11,967 bases of DNA. Origin: Methanomicrobiales archaeon. Its GTDB lineage: Archaea; Halobacteriota; Methanomicrobia; Methanomicrobiales; Methanospirillaceae. The notes below the pieces were generated by a model. It ran no database searches, had not been told where the DNA came from, and worked only from the letters and a program-made list of their open reading frames with translations. Shown in pieces: positions 1 through 7,378 of this stretch. The DNA lies in assembly GCA_013415575.1 (NCBI GenBank), contig JAAEES010000015.1, forward strand, positions 1-11,967, given 5' to 3'. Numbering within the stretch: position 1 is the first letter of the stretch; every line of letters starts with the position of its first letter. Position numbers and translations under genes: made by a program.

Positions 1-21
1 AACAGTCCGAAGACTAGACAA

Positions 22-32
22 GTATATATAAC
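22..32 (+). promoter_or_regulatory. TATA box of the cysteine protease gene
   Basis: The AT-rich stretch agtatatataac starts about 49 bases before the protease ATG at 71. Archaeal transcription normally starts about 25 bases after the TATA box, which would place the start near 50-56 and give a leader of about 15-20 bases. That leader contains aagggg at 59-64, a weak ribosome binding site. The motif is seen directly; the start point is inferred. Confidence 0.55.
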
Positions 33-70
33 ATTATGTCAGGTATATTTAACTTAACAAGGGGTCCGTC

Positions 71-2839
71 ATGAATGCCCGCTTTTCATCGATCATCATC
101 ACAATCTTCCTTGCCTCTTTCTTTATTTTCCCGGCCGTTTCAGTTTCAATTACTTCCACAGGTCTGGTGAACGGTGACAATAAACAGTCCATATCCCCGT
201 TCAACCAGGATTTTATTACATATCTTGAAGAACTGAAAAACAGTAAAATTGACCTCAACCACGCCACAAGCAGTTCTCTTGGCTATATTCCCCCAACAGT
301 TGATCTCTCGTATCTGCAAGGACAGCAGCTTGATGAACAAGAAAAAGGTGCTTTTTCCAGCAACGAACGATTGATACTGCTGGATACGCTGAGTTCTCCC
401 TATTACTCAACCGTTTATTCTTCGGCATCATCTCAGGCATCCAGTTTTGATCTCAGGAAGGAAGGAAGGGTAACACCTGCCAAGGATCAGGGAACCTGTG
501 GTTGTTGCTGGGCATTCTCAACCCTAGCATCACTCGAGTCCACCTTCCTTCCCGGTGTAGCCACGGATCTTTCAGAAAACAATATGAAAAATACCCATGG
601 GTTCGACTTATCCCCCTGCCAGGGAGGAAATGCCTTCATGTCCACCGCATACCTTTCACGGTGGAGTGGTCCAATCACCGAATCCAGTGACCAGTATTCG
701 GGAACTGTGGCGAGTGGATCAGCCATAATCCCGAACCCTGCCGCCGTGAGCCACATTCAGGATGTGCTCTTTGTACCAGGAAGGATCAGTTCGACTGATA
801 ATCAGAATATTAAAAAAATGCTGACCGAATATGGTGCAGTCTATTCTTCTGTTTGTTGGGAGGATTCCAGTTACCGCTCCTCAACGGCAGCATATTACTA
901 TTCCGGAAGTTCACCTGCAAATCATGCTATAACCATTGTAGGATGGGATGATGCCTACGATAAAAACAAATTTGCCTCAAATCCTCCCGGAAATGGTGCA
1001 TTTATCGTGAAGAACAGTTGGGGAACCAGATGGGGTGAACAGGGCTTCTTCTATGTCTCATACTATGACAAGCAGATTGGACGGGATAATGCCGTCTTCA
1101 TTGGCGAACCAACGTCAAATTATTATCATATCTACCAGTATGACCCGCTCGGATGGGTAGCTTCGTACGGGGAGACGGGGGATTCGGCATACTTTGCTAA
1201 TATATTTACTGCCCAGTCTGAGGAAGACATTTCCGCTGTAGCATTTTATACCCCTTCCCTGAATACACAGTATAAAATCTCGCTCTATAAGGGAGTGGGG
1301 ACTACCCCGGTTTCTGGTTCAGCCTTATCAACCCAGTCCGGCACTATAAGTATACCCGGGTATCATACGATACCTCTCTCCCAGCCGGTCCGGGTTAAAC
1401 AGGGAGAAAAATTCTCGGTTGTCGTGAAACTCACCACGCCGGGGAATAATTATCCGGTTGCGATTGAATATCGGTATTCCGGGTTCTCTTCCCGCGCACG
1501 TGCCCTGGCTGGAGAGAGTTATGTGAGTGGTAACGGGATAGTCTGGACGGATTTAACGACCATTTATGACAATTCAAATGTCTGTTTAAAGGCTTTCAGT
1601 TCCCTTCCCGGCCAGACGACACAAACACAGGGTGCAACCACAACCCCGACACCAACCCCGACCCCTACTTCTTCAGGTGGAGACAGCACCCCCCCTTCGA
1701 TTACGATATCATCGCCAGGGGCTTATGCGACGGTATCTCCCGGGCAGAATGTCGTCATCGCCTGGTCAGTATCTGATAATAAGGCTGTATCATATGTCAC
1801 TCTTCAGTACTCTTCCACTGGAGGAACCACCTGGAATACAATCGCGGATAACCAGCTAAAATCGGGTTCATATACGTGGGCCATCCCAACAAACACCGGG
1901 ACTACTCTCATCCTCAAGATCACAGCCCACGATACTTCAGGAAATATTGGTACCCAGACCCGGGTCCTTTTTATCAAAAATACACCTGCGATTTCAACAA
2001 TGACACCTGCTCCAACTCCGACACCAACCCCGACGCCTACACCATCAGATGGAGACAGTATTCCCCCTTCGATTACGATATCATCGCCGGGGGCTTATGC
2101 GACGGTATCTCCGGGGCAGAACGTAGTCATCACCTGGTCAGCATCTGATGATAAGGCCGTATCATCCGTCACTCTTCAGTACTCTTCCAATGGGGGGAGC
2201 ACCTGGAATTCAATCGCGGATAACCAGTTAAAATCGGGTTCATATACGTGGGCCATCCCAACAAACACCGGGACTACTCTCATCCTCAAGATCACGGCCC
2301 ACGATACTTCAGGAAATACTGGTTCCCAGACCCGGGTCCTTTTTATAAAAAATACACCTGCGATTTCAACAATAACACCTGCTCCAACCCCGACACCAAC
2401 CCCGATGCCCACTTCTTCAGGAGGAGACAGTATTCCCCCTTCGATTACGATATCATCGCCGGGGGCTTATGCGACGGTATCTCCGGGGCAGAACGTCGTC
2501 ATCACCTGGTCAGCGTCTGATAATAAGGCCGTATCTTCCGTCACTCTTCAGTACTCTTCCAATGGAGGGAGCACCTGGAATACAATCGCGGATAACCAGC
2601 TAAAATCGGGTTCATATACGTGGGCCATCCCAATGAACGCCGGGACCAGCATTAGCATAAAAATAACAGCCCGGGACACTTCAGGAAATGTTGGCTCGCA
2701 GACCAGGGTTCTCTTTGTGAAAACAACGGTATTTCAAAGCCCTGTGGCAACCCGGGACCTCGCTGGTTCACCGCTCTCGTTCTCGGCTCAGAAAGAGGCT
2801 CTCCTTACTGAATTAATTACGGAGCGGAGTCCCACTTAA
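71..2839 (+). CDS. Secreted papain-family (C1) cysteine protease with lectin-like domain and three Ig-like repeats
   Basis: This is a predicted exported peptidase of 922 residues. Residues 1-26 form a signal peptide: MNARF, a hydrophobic core, then a small-residue cleavage region. Residues 35-120 look like a propeptide, including a GYIPPTVDLS segment. The C1A catalytic domain spans about 125-345: Q140 (oxyanion hole), C146 in GTCGCCWAF, H285 in NHAITIVGW, and N315 in KNSWGTRWGEQGF. All four papain landmarks are present, so it should be active. Residues 350-510 fit the lectin-like domain that often follows such archaeal and bacterial C1 domains. From 520 on, Thr-Pro linkers alternate with three Ig/fibronectin-like units, and a short tail ends in ERSPT. 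I see no C-terminal membrane helix or PGF-CTERM-type sorting signal, so it may be released or held by its repeats. It stands alone with its own promoter and appears more AT-rich than the genes after it. Substrate unknown. Confidence 0.88.
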   Translation: MNARFSSIIITIFLASFFIFPAVSVSITSTGLVNGDNKQSISPFNQDFITYLEELKNSKIDLNHATSSSLGYIPPTVDLSYLQGQQLDEQEKGAFSSNERLILLDTLSSPYYSTVYSSASSQASSFDLRKEGRVTPAKDQGTCGCCWAFSTLASLESTFLPGVATDLSENNMKNTHGFDLSPCQGGNAFMSTAYLSRWSGPITESSDQYSGTVASGSAIIPNPAAVSHIQDVLFVPGRISSTDNQNIKKMLTEYGAVYSSVCWEDSSYRSSTAAYYYSGSSPANHAITIVGWDDAYDKNKFASNPPGNGAFIVKNSWGTRWGEQGFFYVSYYDKQIGRDNAVFIGEPTSNYYHIYQYDPLGWVASYGETGDSAYFANIFTAQSEEDISAVAFYTPSLNTQYKISLYKGVGTTPVSGSALSTQSGTISIPGYHTIPLSQPVRVKQGEKFSVVVKLTTPGNNYPVAIEYRYSGFSSRARALAGESYVSGNGIVWTDLTTIYDNSNVCLKAFSSLPGQTTQTQGATTTPTPTPTPTSSGGDSTPPSITISSPGAYATVSPGQNVVIAWSVSDNKAVSYVTLQYSSTGGTTWNTIADNQLKSGSYTWAIPTNTGTTLILKITAHDTSGNIGTQTRVLFIKNTPAISTMTPAPTPTPTPTPTPSDGDSIPPSITISSPGAYATVSPGQNVVITWSASDDKAVSSVTLQYSSNGGSTWNSIADNQLKSGSYTWAIPTNTGTTLILKITAHDTSGNTGSQTRVLFIKNTPAISTITPAPTPTPTPMPTSSGGDSIPPSITISSPGAYATVSPGQNVVITWSASDNKAVSSVTLQYSSNGGSTWNTIADNQLKSGSYTWAIPMNAGTSISIKITARDTSGNVGSQTRVLFVKTTVFQSPVATRDLAGSPLSFSAQKEALLTELITERSPT
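1682..2728 (+). repeat. Three tandem 372-bp coding repeats (Ig-like domain plus Thr-Pro linker)
   Basis: Units begin at 1682, 2054 and 2426 (GAC of DSTPP or DSIPP), an exact period of 372 bp or 124 codons. The third unit ends near 2728 without its linker. Each unit encodes PPSITISSPGAYATVSPGQN, then a beta-rich segment with WSVSD/WSASD, LQYSS, TWAIP and ITAHDTSGN, then a linker of repeated Thr-Pro. The domain resembles bacterial Ig-like or Ser/Thr-rich beta-sandwich modules on secreted proteins; this is judged by pattern only. The nucleotide sequence is also nearly identical, including silent positions, which points to recent duplication or ongoing gene conversion. Confidence 0.9.
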
Positions 2840-3187
2840 AGTAATAGAAATTTTCTGTTTTGAAGGTATCGTGACATTCCAAACCACGAATTACCTATCA
2901 TTTTTCGAAATAAGCATCCAACCCATTTGACCCTGCAAATCAATAATGGAAAAGTGAACGTGCAAATTGAAAGAACGCATAGCAGAACCAGGTCATAATT
3001 CCCGCCTATCGCAGATAGAGAATGCCACAGCAGTGGATGTACACAGAGATGCAACTCCATGAAATCTTAATGAAATGGCGCTGCAGAAGTTTGGAATAAT
3101 TTGAGTGGCTGGAATACATTCATACACGTTTTGACTATCCTTAATGAAAGGTTCAATTTTGGAGGGGCCCAATTATTACCATATCCA
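2840..3187. other. Intergenic gap without a recognised gene
   Basis: This stretch of about 350 bases separates the protease gene from the radical SAM gene. The only ORF of any length is a 74-codon minus-strand frame (2836-3060) whose protein shows no motif I recognise and which lacks a convincing ribosome binding site. The plus-strand frames are broken by stops. There is a small CCAC-GTGG stem at 3023-3034 and a GGAGGGG at 3161-3167 that may serve the next gene. I see no RNA gene or transposon end here. Confidence 0.5.
2851..2861 (+). terminator. Possible T-rich archaeal terminator after the protease gene
   Basis: The run ttttctgtttt lies 12 bases after the protease stop codon. Archaeal RNA polymerase often stops at T-rich tracts without a hairpin, and I see no strong stem before this one. 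Position and base content are the only support. Confidence 0.35.
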
Positions 3188-4174
3188 ATGCAACAGATGC
3201 CCGCAACCGGCTGCATGTTCTGCCAGCAGGGAGCAAAGATGGTCCTCTTTATCACGGGTGTATGCAGACGCACCTGCTGGTACTGCCCGCTTTCCCGGGT
3301 GCGGAAGGGACAGGACAGAATTTATGCGAATGAGAAGGAGATCTCCTCACCTGAGGAAGCAGTACGGATTGCACAGCGGATGAGTGCGCTTGGAACCGGG
3401 ATAACCGGAGGGGAACCCCTGGACAGGATGGACCGGGTGATCGAATTCGCCCGGGTTCTGAAGCAGGCGTTCGGTGAAGGGCACCATATTCACCTCTACA
3501 CTGCCCTGGCACCAGGAGAAGAAGAACTGCAGATGCTGCTCGGGCTTATTGACGAAATCAGAATGCATCCCCCGGCCGAATGCTGGAATACTATCCGGGA
3601 GACTGAATATTTCAGGACAGTCAGGCGTGCCAGGGAAATGGGATTTTCTGTCGGATTTGAAATCCCCGCGCTCCCCGAAGTCGGCCAGCTTGAAGCAGTG
3701 CTTCCGGATCTTGATTTCCTTACCATCAATGAGCTTGAATGGGGAGAGACCAATGCAAATGAGATGAGGCGGAGGGGACTTCATCCGGAAGATTCTGTTC
3801 ACAATGCGGTCTCCGGTTCCCGGGAATGGGCTTCGGGAATCAGCAGGCATGCCAAAGTCCGTTTCTGTAGTTCTCAGTTCAAGGACTCGGTCCAGCTCCG
3901 GAAGAGACTCATACGGGTTGCCCGGAACACCGCCCGCATGTTCGATGAGGTTACTGATGATGGTACGATCGTCTATGGTATCATTGAGGGCGTGAATGAG
4001 GTCCCCTCTGTGCTCAGGGACTATGGGGAAGATATGTATGAGACCCGGGACGGGGTTTTCGAGACTGCATGGTGGATTATTATAGAAGAAAAAGCCCGAA
4101 TCGGGGGCAGGAAATCGGTTATTGAACGATATCCCGACCGGGGGATTATTGTGGAGGTGACACCTGTGCCATGA
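3188..4174 (+). CDS. COG2108-like radical SAM protein (related to pyruvate formate-lyase activating enzyme)
   Basis: This is a predicted radical SAM enzyme of 328 residues with unknown substrate. With Met at 3188, the cluster motif is C26-x3-C30-x2-C33 in GVCRRTCWYCPLS, which binds a 4Fe-4S cluster and SAM. The GGEP motif of the fold is at 74-77 (TGGEPL). A second pair, C9-x2-C12 in GCMFCQQGAK, precedes it, and C227 lies in VRFCSSQFKDSVQLRKRL, so an extra metal site is possible. This layout matches the archaeal family related to pyruvate formate-lyase activating enzyme (COG2108, by recollection). The reading frame stays open to a TTG at 3101, but its first 29 residues look non-coding and the Cys motifs sit near the N-terminus in this family. 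GGAGGGG at 3161-3167 is 20 bases before 3188, rather far; ATG 3197 is also possible. The stop overlaps the cis-prenyltransferase start (ATGA), suggesting co-translation and perhaps a shared pathway. Confidence 0.8.
   Translation: MQQMPATGCMFCQQGAKMVLFITGVCRRTCWYCPLSRVRKGQDRIYANEKEISSPEEAVRIAQRMSALGTGITGGEPLDRMDRVIEFARVLKQAFGEGHHIHLYTALAPGEEELQMLLGLIDEIRMHPPAECWNTIRETEYFRTVRRAREMGFSVGFEIPALPEVGQLEAVLPDLDFLTINELEWGETNANEMRRRGLHPEDSVHNAVSGSREWASGISRHAKVRFCSSQFKDSVQLRKRLIRVARNTARMFDEVTDDGTIVYGIIEGVNEVPSVLRDYGEDMYETRDGVFETAWWIIIEEKARIGGRKSVIERYPDRGIIVEVTPVP
4153..4160 (+). promoter_or_regulatory. Strong ribosome binding site of the cis-prenyltransferase gene
   Basis: GGAGGTGA is a full match to the archaeal anti-Shine-Dalgarno sequence. 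It lies inside the end of the radical SAM gene, 10 bases before ATG 4171. There are two ATG codons in a row (4171 and 4174); the spacing and the ATGA overlap favour the first. Confidence 0.6.
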
Positions 4175-4941
4175 TGCGACAGCTCCTCGAACCTCTCTAT
4201 GAATGGATCCTTGCAGGCCAGATACGACACTTCCCCTCCCATGTGGCTATCATCCAGGATGGAAACAGAAGGTATGCAAGCTCCCAGGGAATCCTCCGGG
4301 ATGAAGGGCACCGGACAGGTGCCGACCGGACTGAAGAAGTGCTCGAATGGACGCGTTCACTCGGAATAACGCATGTCACCCTCTATTCGTTCTCCACGGA
4401 AAATTTTACCCGCGACTCTGCAGAAGTCCTTGCCCTCTTCGAACTCTTCAAGGAGCGATTCACCCGCGTACTCGATGATCCCCGGATCCACCGGAACCGG
4501 GTCCGGGTTCAGATGATCGGAGACCGAACCCTTCTTCCGGACGATCTCAGGGCGGTCATCGAACGGGCCGAAGAAGCAACTGCAGGGTATGATGCCTATT
4601 TCCTGAATATTGCAATCGCCTACGGTGGGCGAAATGAGATCGTGAAGGCCGCCCGTGCAATCCTTCAGAAAGTGAGGGACGGGGAGTATGCGGTCGGGGA
4701 GATTAGCCGCCAACTCGTCGAACGGCATATCTGTGCCGACCACAACCTCCCCCCGGTTGACCTGGTCATCCGGACCGGGAATGAGTACAGGACCTCAAAT
4801 TTTCTCCCGTGGCTCGCAAACGGCCATGAATCTGCGGTCTGTTTCTGTGCACCCTACTGGCCGCTCTTCCGTAAAATCGACTTTCTGCGGGCCCTGCGCA
4901 TCTATTCACAACGCTATGAAGGCCTCGCAGGAACCCCGTAA
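4171..4941 (+). CDS. uppS: cis-Prenyltransferase (UppS/dolichyl diphosphate synthase family), catalytic subunit
   Basis: The 256-residue protein adds isopentenyl units in cis to a short allylic diphosphate, giving the long polyprenyl carrier used in archaea for N-glycans and other surface sugars. It probably acts at the inner face of the membrane. The first signature is HVAIIQDGNRR, with catalytic D30 and G31-N32-R33. Next come LYSFSTENF (71-79), AYGGRNEI (150-157) and RTGNEYRTSNF (201-211), whose R201 and R207 bind diphosphate in this family. FRKIDFLRALR (233-243) is the usual family ending. The tail, SQRYEGLAGTP, lacks the RXG motif that single-gene UppS enzymes carry near the C-terminus. 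A second homologue lying tail to tail at 4948-5586 supplies that motif (see findings). The gene is ATGA-coupled to the radical SAM gene. Length is normal for the family. Confidence 0.9.
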   Translation: MMRQLLEPLYEWILAGQIRHFPSHVAIIQDGNRRYASSQGILRDEGHRTGADRTEEVLEWTRSLGITHVTLYSFSTENFTRDSAEVLALFELFKERFTRVLDDPRIHRNRVRVQMIGDRTLLPDDLRAVIERAEEATAGYDAYFLNIAIAYGGRNEIVKAARAILQKVRDGEYAVGEISRQLVERHICADHNLPPVDLVIRTGNEYRTSNFLPWLANGHESAVCFCAPYWPLFRKIDFLRALRIYSQRYEGLAGTP

Positions 4942-4947
4942 ATATCA

Positions 4948-5586
4948 TCAGGTCCCGAATCGCCTGACCCGCGCCTGATAGTCCCGGAGGGCACGGAGAA
5001 AATCAATTTTCCTGAACAACTTCCAGTTCACATCCGAAAAAAAGAGCTCTGAGTAGACCGACTGCCAGATCAGGAAATCAGTGAGGTGATAACCTCCGGT
5101 CTTGATCACCAGGTCAGGGGTATATCTGAAGGTCAGGCAGCGTTCAAAGGTCTCCTCACTTACCTCTTCAGGCATGAGACCCTCTCCGGCCATGATGCGG
5201 ATGCAGGATACGATCTCATCACGTCCGCTCTTTCCGACAGCGACCTCAAAGGTGATCCCTTCACCTGCGATTTCCTGTTGCTCGCCAATGTGGAGGATCA
5301 GGTTCGCATACCTGCTCACCTCTCGTATTGAGGGGAGGAACGGCACAATCTCCGCATGATTTGGTGTGCTGACATGAACCGTCACTCCCCGGATCCTCCG
5401 GTTGACCGTGCTGTCATGGAGCATATCCCTCTCAAGGTGCCGGTTGACGTCTCCGCACCACTGGGCAACGAGAGCGATTTTTTCCGGCGCATTCCGAAGA
5501 TCATCACCGGTGATCATGAAACAGATATGGGCAGGAAGGACCACTATGCCCTGGAGGAGGATCCATTCATAGAAGCGGTAGATCAC
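4948..5586 (-). CDS. Non-catalytic cis-prenyltransferase-like subunit (NgBR/NUS1-like)
   Basis: The 212-residue protein is clearly related to UppS but has lost active-site residues. LPAHICFMITGDDLRN aligns with FPSHVAIIQDGNRR of the neighbour, placing T26 where the catalytic Asp should be. Family signatures remain: AVGKSGRDEI (116-125), LVIKTGGYHLTDFLIWQSVYSE (159-180, Lys for Arg and one residue shorter) and FRKIDFLRALRDY (191-203). It ends RVRRFGT, so R209-F210-G211 forms a C-terminal RXG motif. This resembles NgBR/NUS1, the non-catalytic partner of eukaryotic dehydrodolichyl diphosphate synthase, and I infer a heteromer with the product of 4171-4941. The start chosen is GTG 5586, which overlaps the PolX stop (GTGA), has GGAG 9 bases upstream, and makes IYRFYEWIL match LYEWIL at the neighbour's N-terminus. 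An ATG at 5649 would add 21 residues inside PolX. Alternatively it could be a prenyltransferase with altered chemistry. Confidence 0.8.
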   Translation of the reverse strand: MIYRFYEWILLQGIVVLPAHICFMITGDDLRNAPEKIALVAQWCGDVNRHLERDMLHDSTVNRRIRGVTVHVSTPNHAEIVPFLPSIREVSRYANLILHIGEQQEIAGEGITFEVAVGKSGRDEIVSCIRIMAGEGLMPEEVSEETFERCLTFRYTPDLVIKTGGYHLTDFLIWQSVYSELFFSDVNWKLFRKIDFLRALRDYQARVRRFGT

Positions 5587-7271
5587 GACTTCCACTCCAG
5601 GAGATCGTTCAGGCTCCGGGTATTCAGGACATCGGAAGCCGTAGCCCATCCCCTGCGGCAGGTGGTAACGCCGTAATGCATATGGTCAAATTCAGATGGG
5701 TCATGGGCATCTGTGCCGATAGCGATCCTTACTCCGCGCTCAATGGCATGCCTGATGTGCACATCATCGATATCGAGCCGGTACGGCGATGCATTGCATT
5801 CGAGAGCGGTTCCGGTGTCCTGTGCATGATCGATAATCCGGTCCATATCGATGGCGTAGGGTTGGCGGCGCCCGAGAATCCTGCCGGTGGGATGCCCGAT
5901 GATATCGACGTGCTCGCTCTCGATTGCCGAGAGAACCCGACGGGTCATAATGTCCCGCTCCTGGGAAAACCCTGAGTGTACGGATGCAATGACGATCTCC
6001 AGGTCAGCAAGAGCCCGGGATGGCAGACCAAGCGTTCCATCGGCGAGGATATCGACTTCGATCCCGTGGATAATCCTGCAGGATGATGACCGGTTTACCG
6101 CTTCGATTTCATGGGCCTGTCTGTTCAGGGCAGTTTCATCGAGTCCGTGAGCGATTCCCAGTGTGGCCGAGTGGTCAGAGCATACGAGATACTCATATCC
6201 CATCTGCTCTCCCTTTCGCGCCAGCTCCTCAATCGTAAGGCGGCCGTCGCTCCAGCTGCTATGGACATGGAGATCGCCCCGGATTTCGTCCTGCCGGACC
6301 AGTTCAGGAAGGGCCCGGGCGAGTGCCCGCTCCACCTCACCCCAGTCTTCCCGCAGTTCGGGAACGACCGTATCCATCGAGAGAAATGAGAATATCTCCT
6401 GTTCACCAGCAAAATCTTTTTTAATTCCCGCGGCACGGTCTTCGATGCCATATTCATTCAGCTTGTATCCCTTCGAGATGGCGATCTCCCGGAGCCGGAT
6501 ATTAAATGCTTTTGAACCGGTGAGATAGAGAAGCATCGAACCGAACTGCTGCGGACGGGAGAAGCGGACATCGACCCGTTTTCCAAGGACCCTGACGGAT
6601 GTCCTCTTCTCGCCCTCATCAATCACCGCATCAGCAATGGATCGCAGCCGGGGGTTGACTGCGTGCGCCGGTTCCGTGGTCACCACATCAATATCGCCAA
6701 CGGTGCTCTTTCCTCTCCGGTAGCTCCCTGCAACCTCATAGGTTCCCGGGCTGAACGCAGACCGAATACGATCAACCACATCATCGGCCTCAAGCCGGGT
6801 CATCCGGCCTGACTGTTCACGGTACACAGCGATGGCTTTCAGGTAACTTTCTTCTTTTTTCTCTCCAAACCCCCGGAGCGCTCTGATCCGATGATTCCGC
6901 GCCTCCCGCTCAAGGTCGTCAATACTTTGCACGGAAAGTTTTTTCCAGAGGGTGGATACGGTTTTCGGGCCGATTCCTTCCAGCCTGAGCAGCTCGATGA
7001 GTGAGTCCGGAATCCCTGATTTTTCTTCTTCAAGTTCCTGAAATGTTCCGGTCTCCACGATCTCACGAATCTTTCTGGCGATATTCTTTCCAATACCTGG
7101 GATCGAGGCGAGACTCTGTTCATCACAGGATGAAAGCGGTGAACCATACCGATCGATGGTATCAGCGGCCCGTGAGAACGCGCGGACCTTAAATACATTC
7201 TCCCCCTTGATCTCCAGCAATTCAGCCATGAGATTCAGTTTTTCCGCGATTTGCTGGTTTGTCCGCTCCAT
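5583..7271 (-). CDS. polX: DNA polymerase family X with C-terminal PHP domain (PolX)
   Basis: This 562-residue cytoplasmic repair polymerase has the usual bacterial/archaeal PolX length. Residues 1-80 form the 8-kDa domain, with a helix-hairpin-helix at IPGIGKNIA (57-65). A second hairpin, LEGIGPKTV, is at 97-105. The palm has GSYRRGKSTVGDIDVV (182-197), with metal-binding D193 and D195, and the third Asp, D234, in RVDVRF. The YLTGSKAFN segment at 249-257 follows. The PHP domain (about 330-535) has all nine expected metal ligands: H335, H337, D342, H367, E405, H432, H460, D521 and H523. A Mn-dependent 3'-5' exonuclease or AP-endonuclease-type activity is therefore likely, as known for the family. 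Likely role: gap filling in base excision repair. It is first in a two-gene unit with the cis-prenyltransferase-like gene, and no functional link between the two is obvious. The CGGGAGCA just before ATG 7271 is a fair ribosome binding site. Confidence 0.93.
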   Translation of the reverse strand: MERTNQQIAEKLNLMAELLEIKGENVFKVRAFSRAADTIDRYGSPLSSCDEQSLASIPGIGKNIARKIREIVETGTFQELEEEKSGIPDSLIELLRLEGIGPKTVSTLWKKLSVQSIDDLEREARNHRIRALRGFGEKKEESYLKAIAVYREQSGRMTRLEADDVVDRIRSAFSPGTYEVAGSYRRGKSTVGDIDVVTTEPAHAVNPRLRSIADAVIDEGEKRTSVRVLGKRVDVRFSRPQQFGSMLLYLTGSKAFNIRLREIAISKGYKLNEYGIEDRAAGIKKDFAGEQEIFSFLSMDTVVPELREDWGEVERALARALPELVRQDEIRGDLHVHSSWSDGRLTIEELARKGEQMGYEYLVCSDHSATLGIAHGLDETALNRQAHEIEAVNRSSSCRIIHGIEVDILADGTLGLPSRALADLEIVIASVHSGFSQERDIMTRRVLSAIESEHVDIIGHPTGRILGRRQPYAIDMDRIIDHAQDTGTALECNASPYRLDIDDVHIRHAIERGVRIAIGTDAHDPSEFDHMHYGVTTCRRGWATASDVLNTRSLNDLLEWKS

Positions 7272-7300
7272 TGCTCCCGGTGTCCCTCTGTGGCAGTCCT

Positions 7301-7312
7301 TTTACATACACA
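7301..7312 (-). promoter_or_regulatory. Possible TATA box of polX
   Basis: Read on the minus strand, this is TGTATGTAAA, 30-41 bases before the polX ATG. That spacing would put transcription start only a few bases before the start codon, giving a very short leader. The match to a TATA box is weak and the call rests mainly on position. Confidence 0.3.
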
Positions 7313-7378
7313 TGCTCCCTACGGAGATATGCATTTGCTCCTCCCTGTCGCTTTCCGGAATCTTACCTGTAATTCATA

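Noticed and set aside
1876..2520. Two similar 90-codon plus-strand ORFs (1876-2148 and 2248-2520)
   Set aside because: They are the same out-of-frame shadow seen twice because the coding repeats are 372 bp apart; the real frame is the protease.
1682..2728. Tandem repeats as a CRISPR array or integron-like array
   Set aside because: The 372-bp units are in frame, code for a domain and linker, and have no short spacer-repeat structure.
2836..3060. 74-codon minus-strand ORF in the gap after the protease gene
   Set aside because: Its low-complexity hydrophobic and Cys-rich product has no recognised motif, there is no good ribosome binding site, and it sits antisense in a non-coding gap.
3347..3850. 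167-codon minus-strand ORF
   Set aside because: It is antisense to the radical SAM gene, whose motifs are clear; the product is Pro/Ser-rich shadow sequence.
4357..4743. 128-codon minus-strand ORF inside uppS
   Set aside because: It is a shadow of the uppS frame with no motifs.
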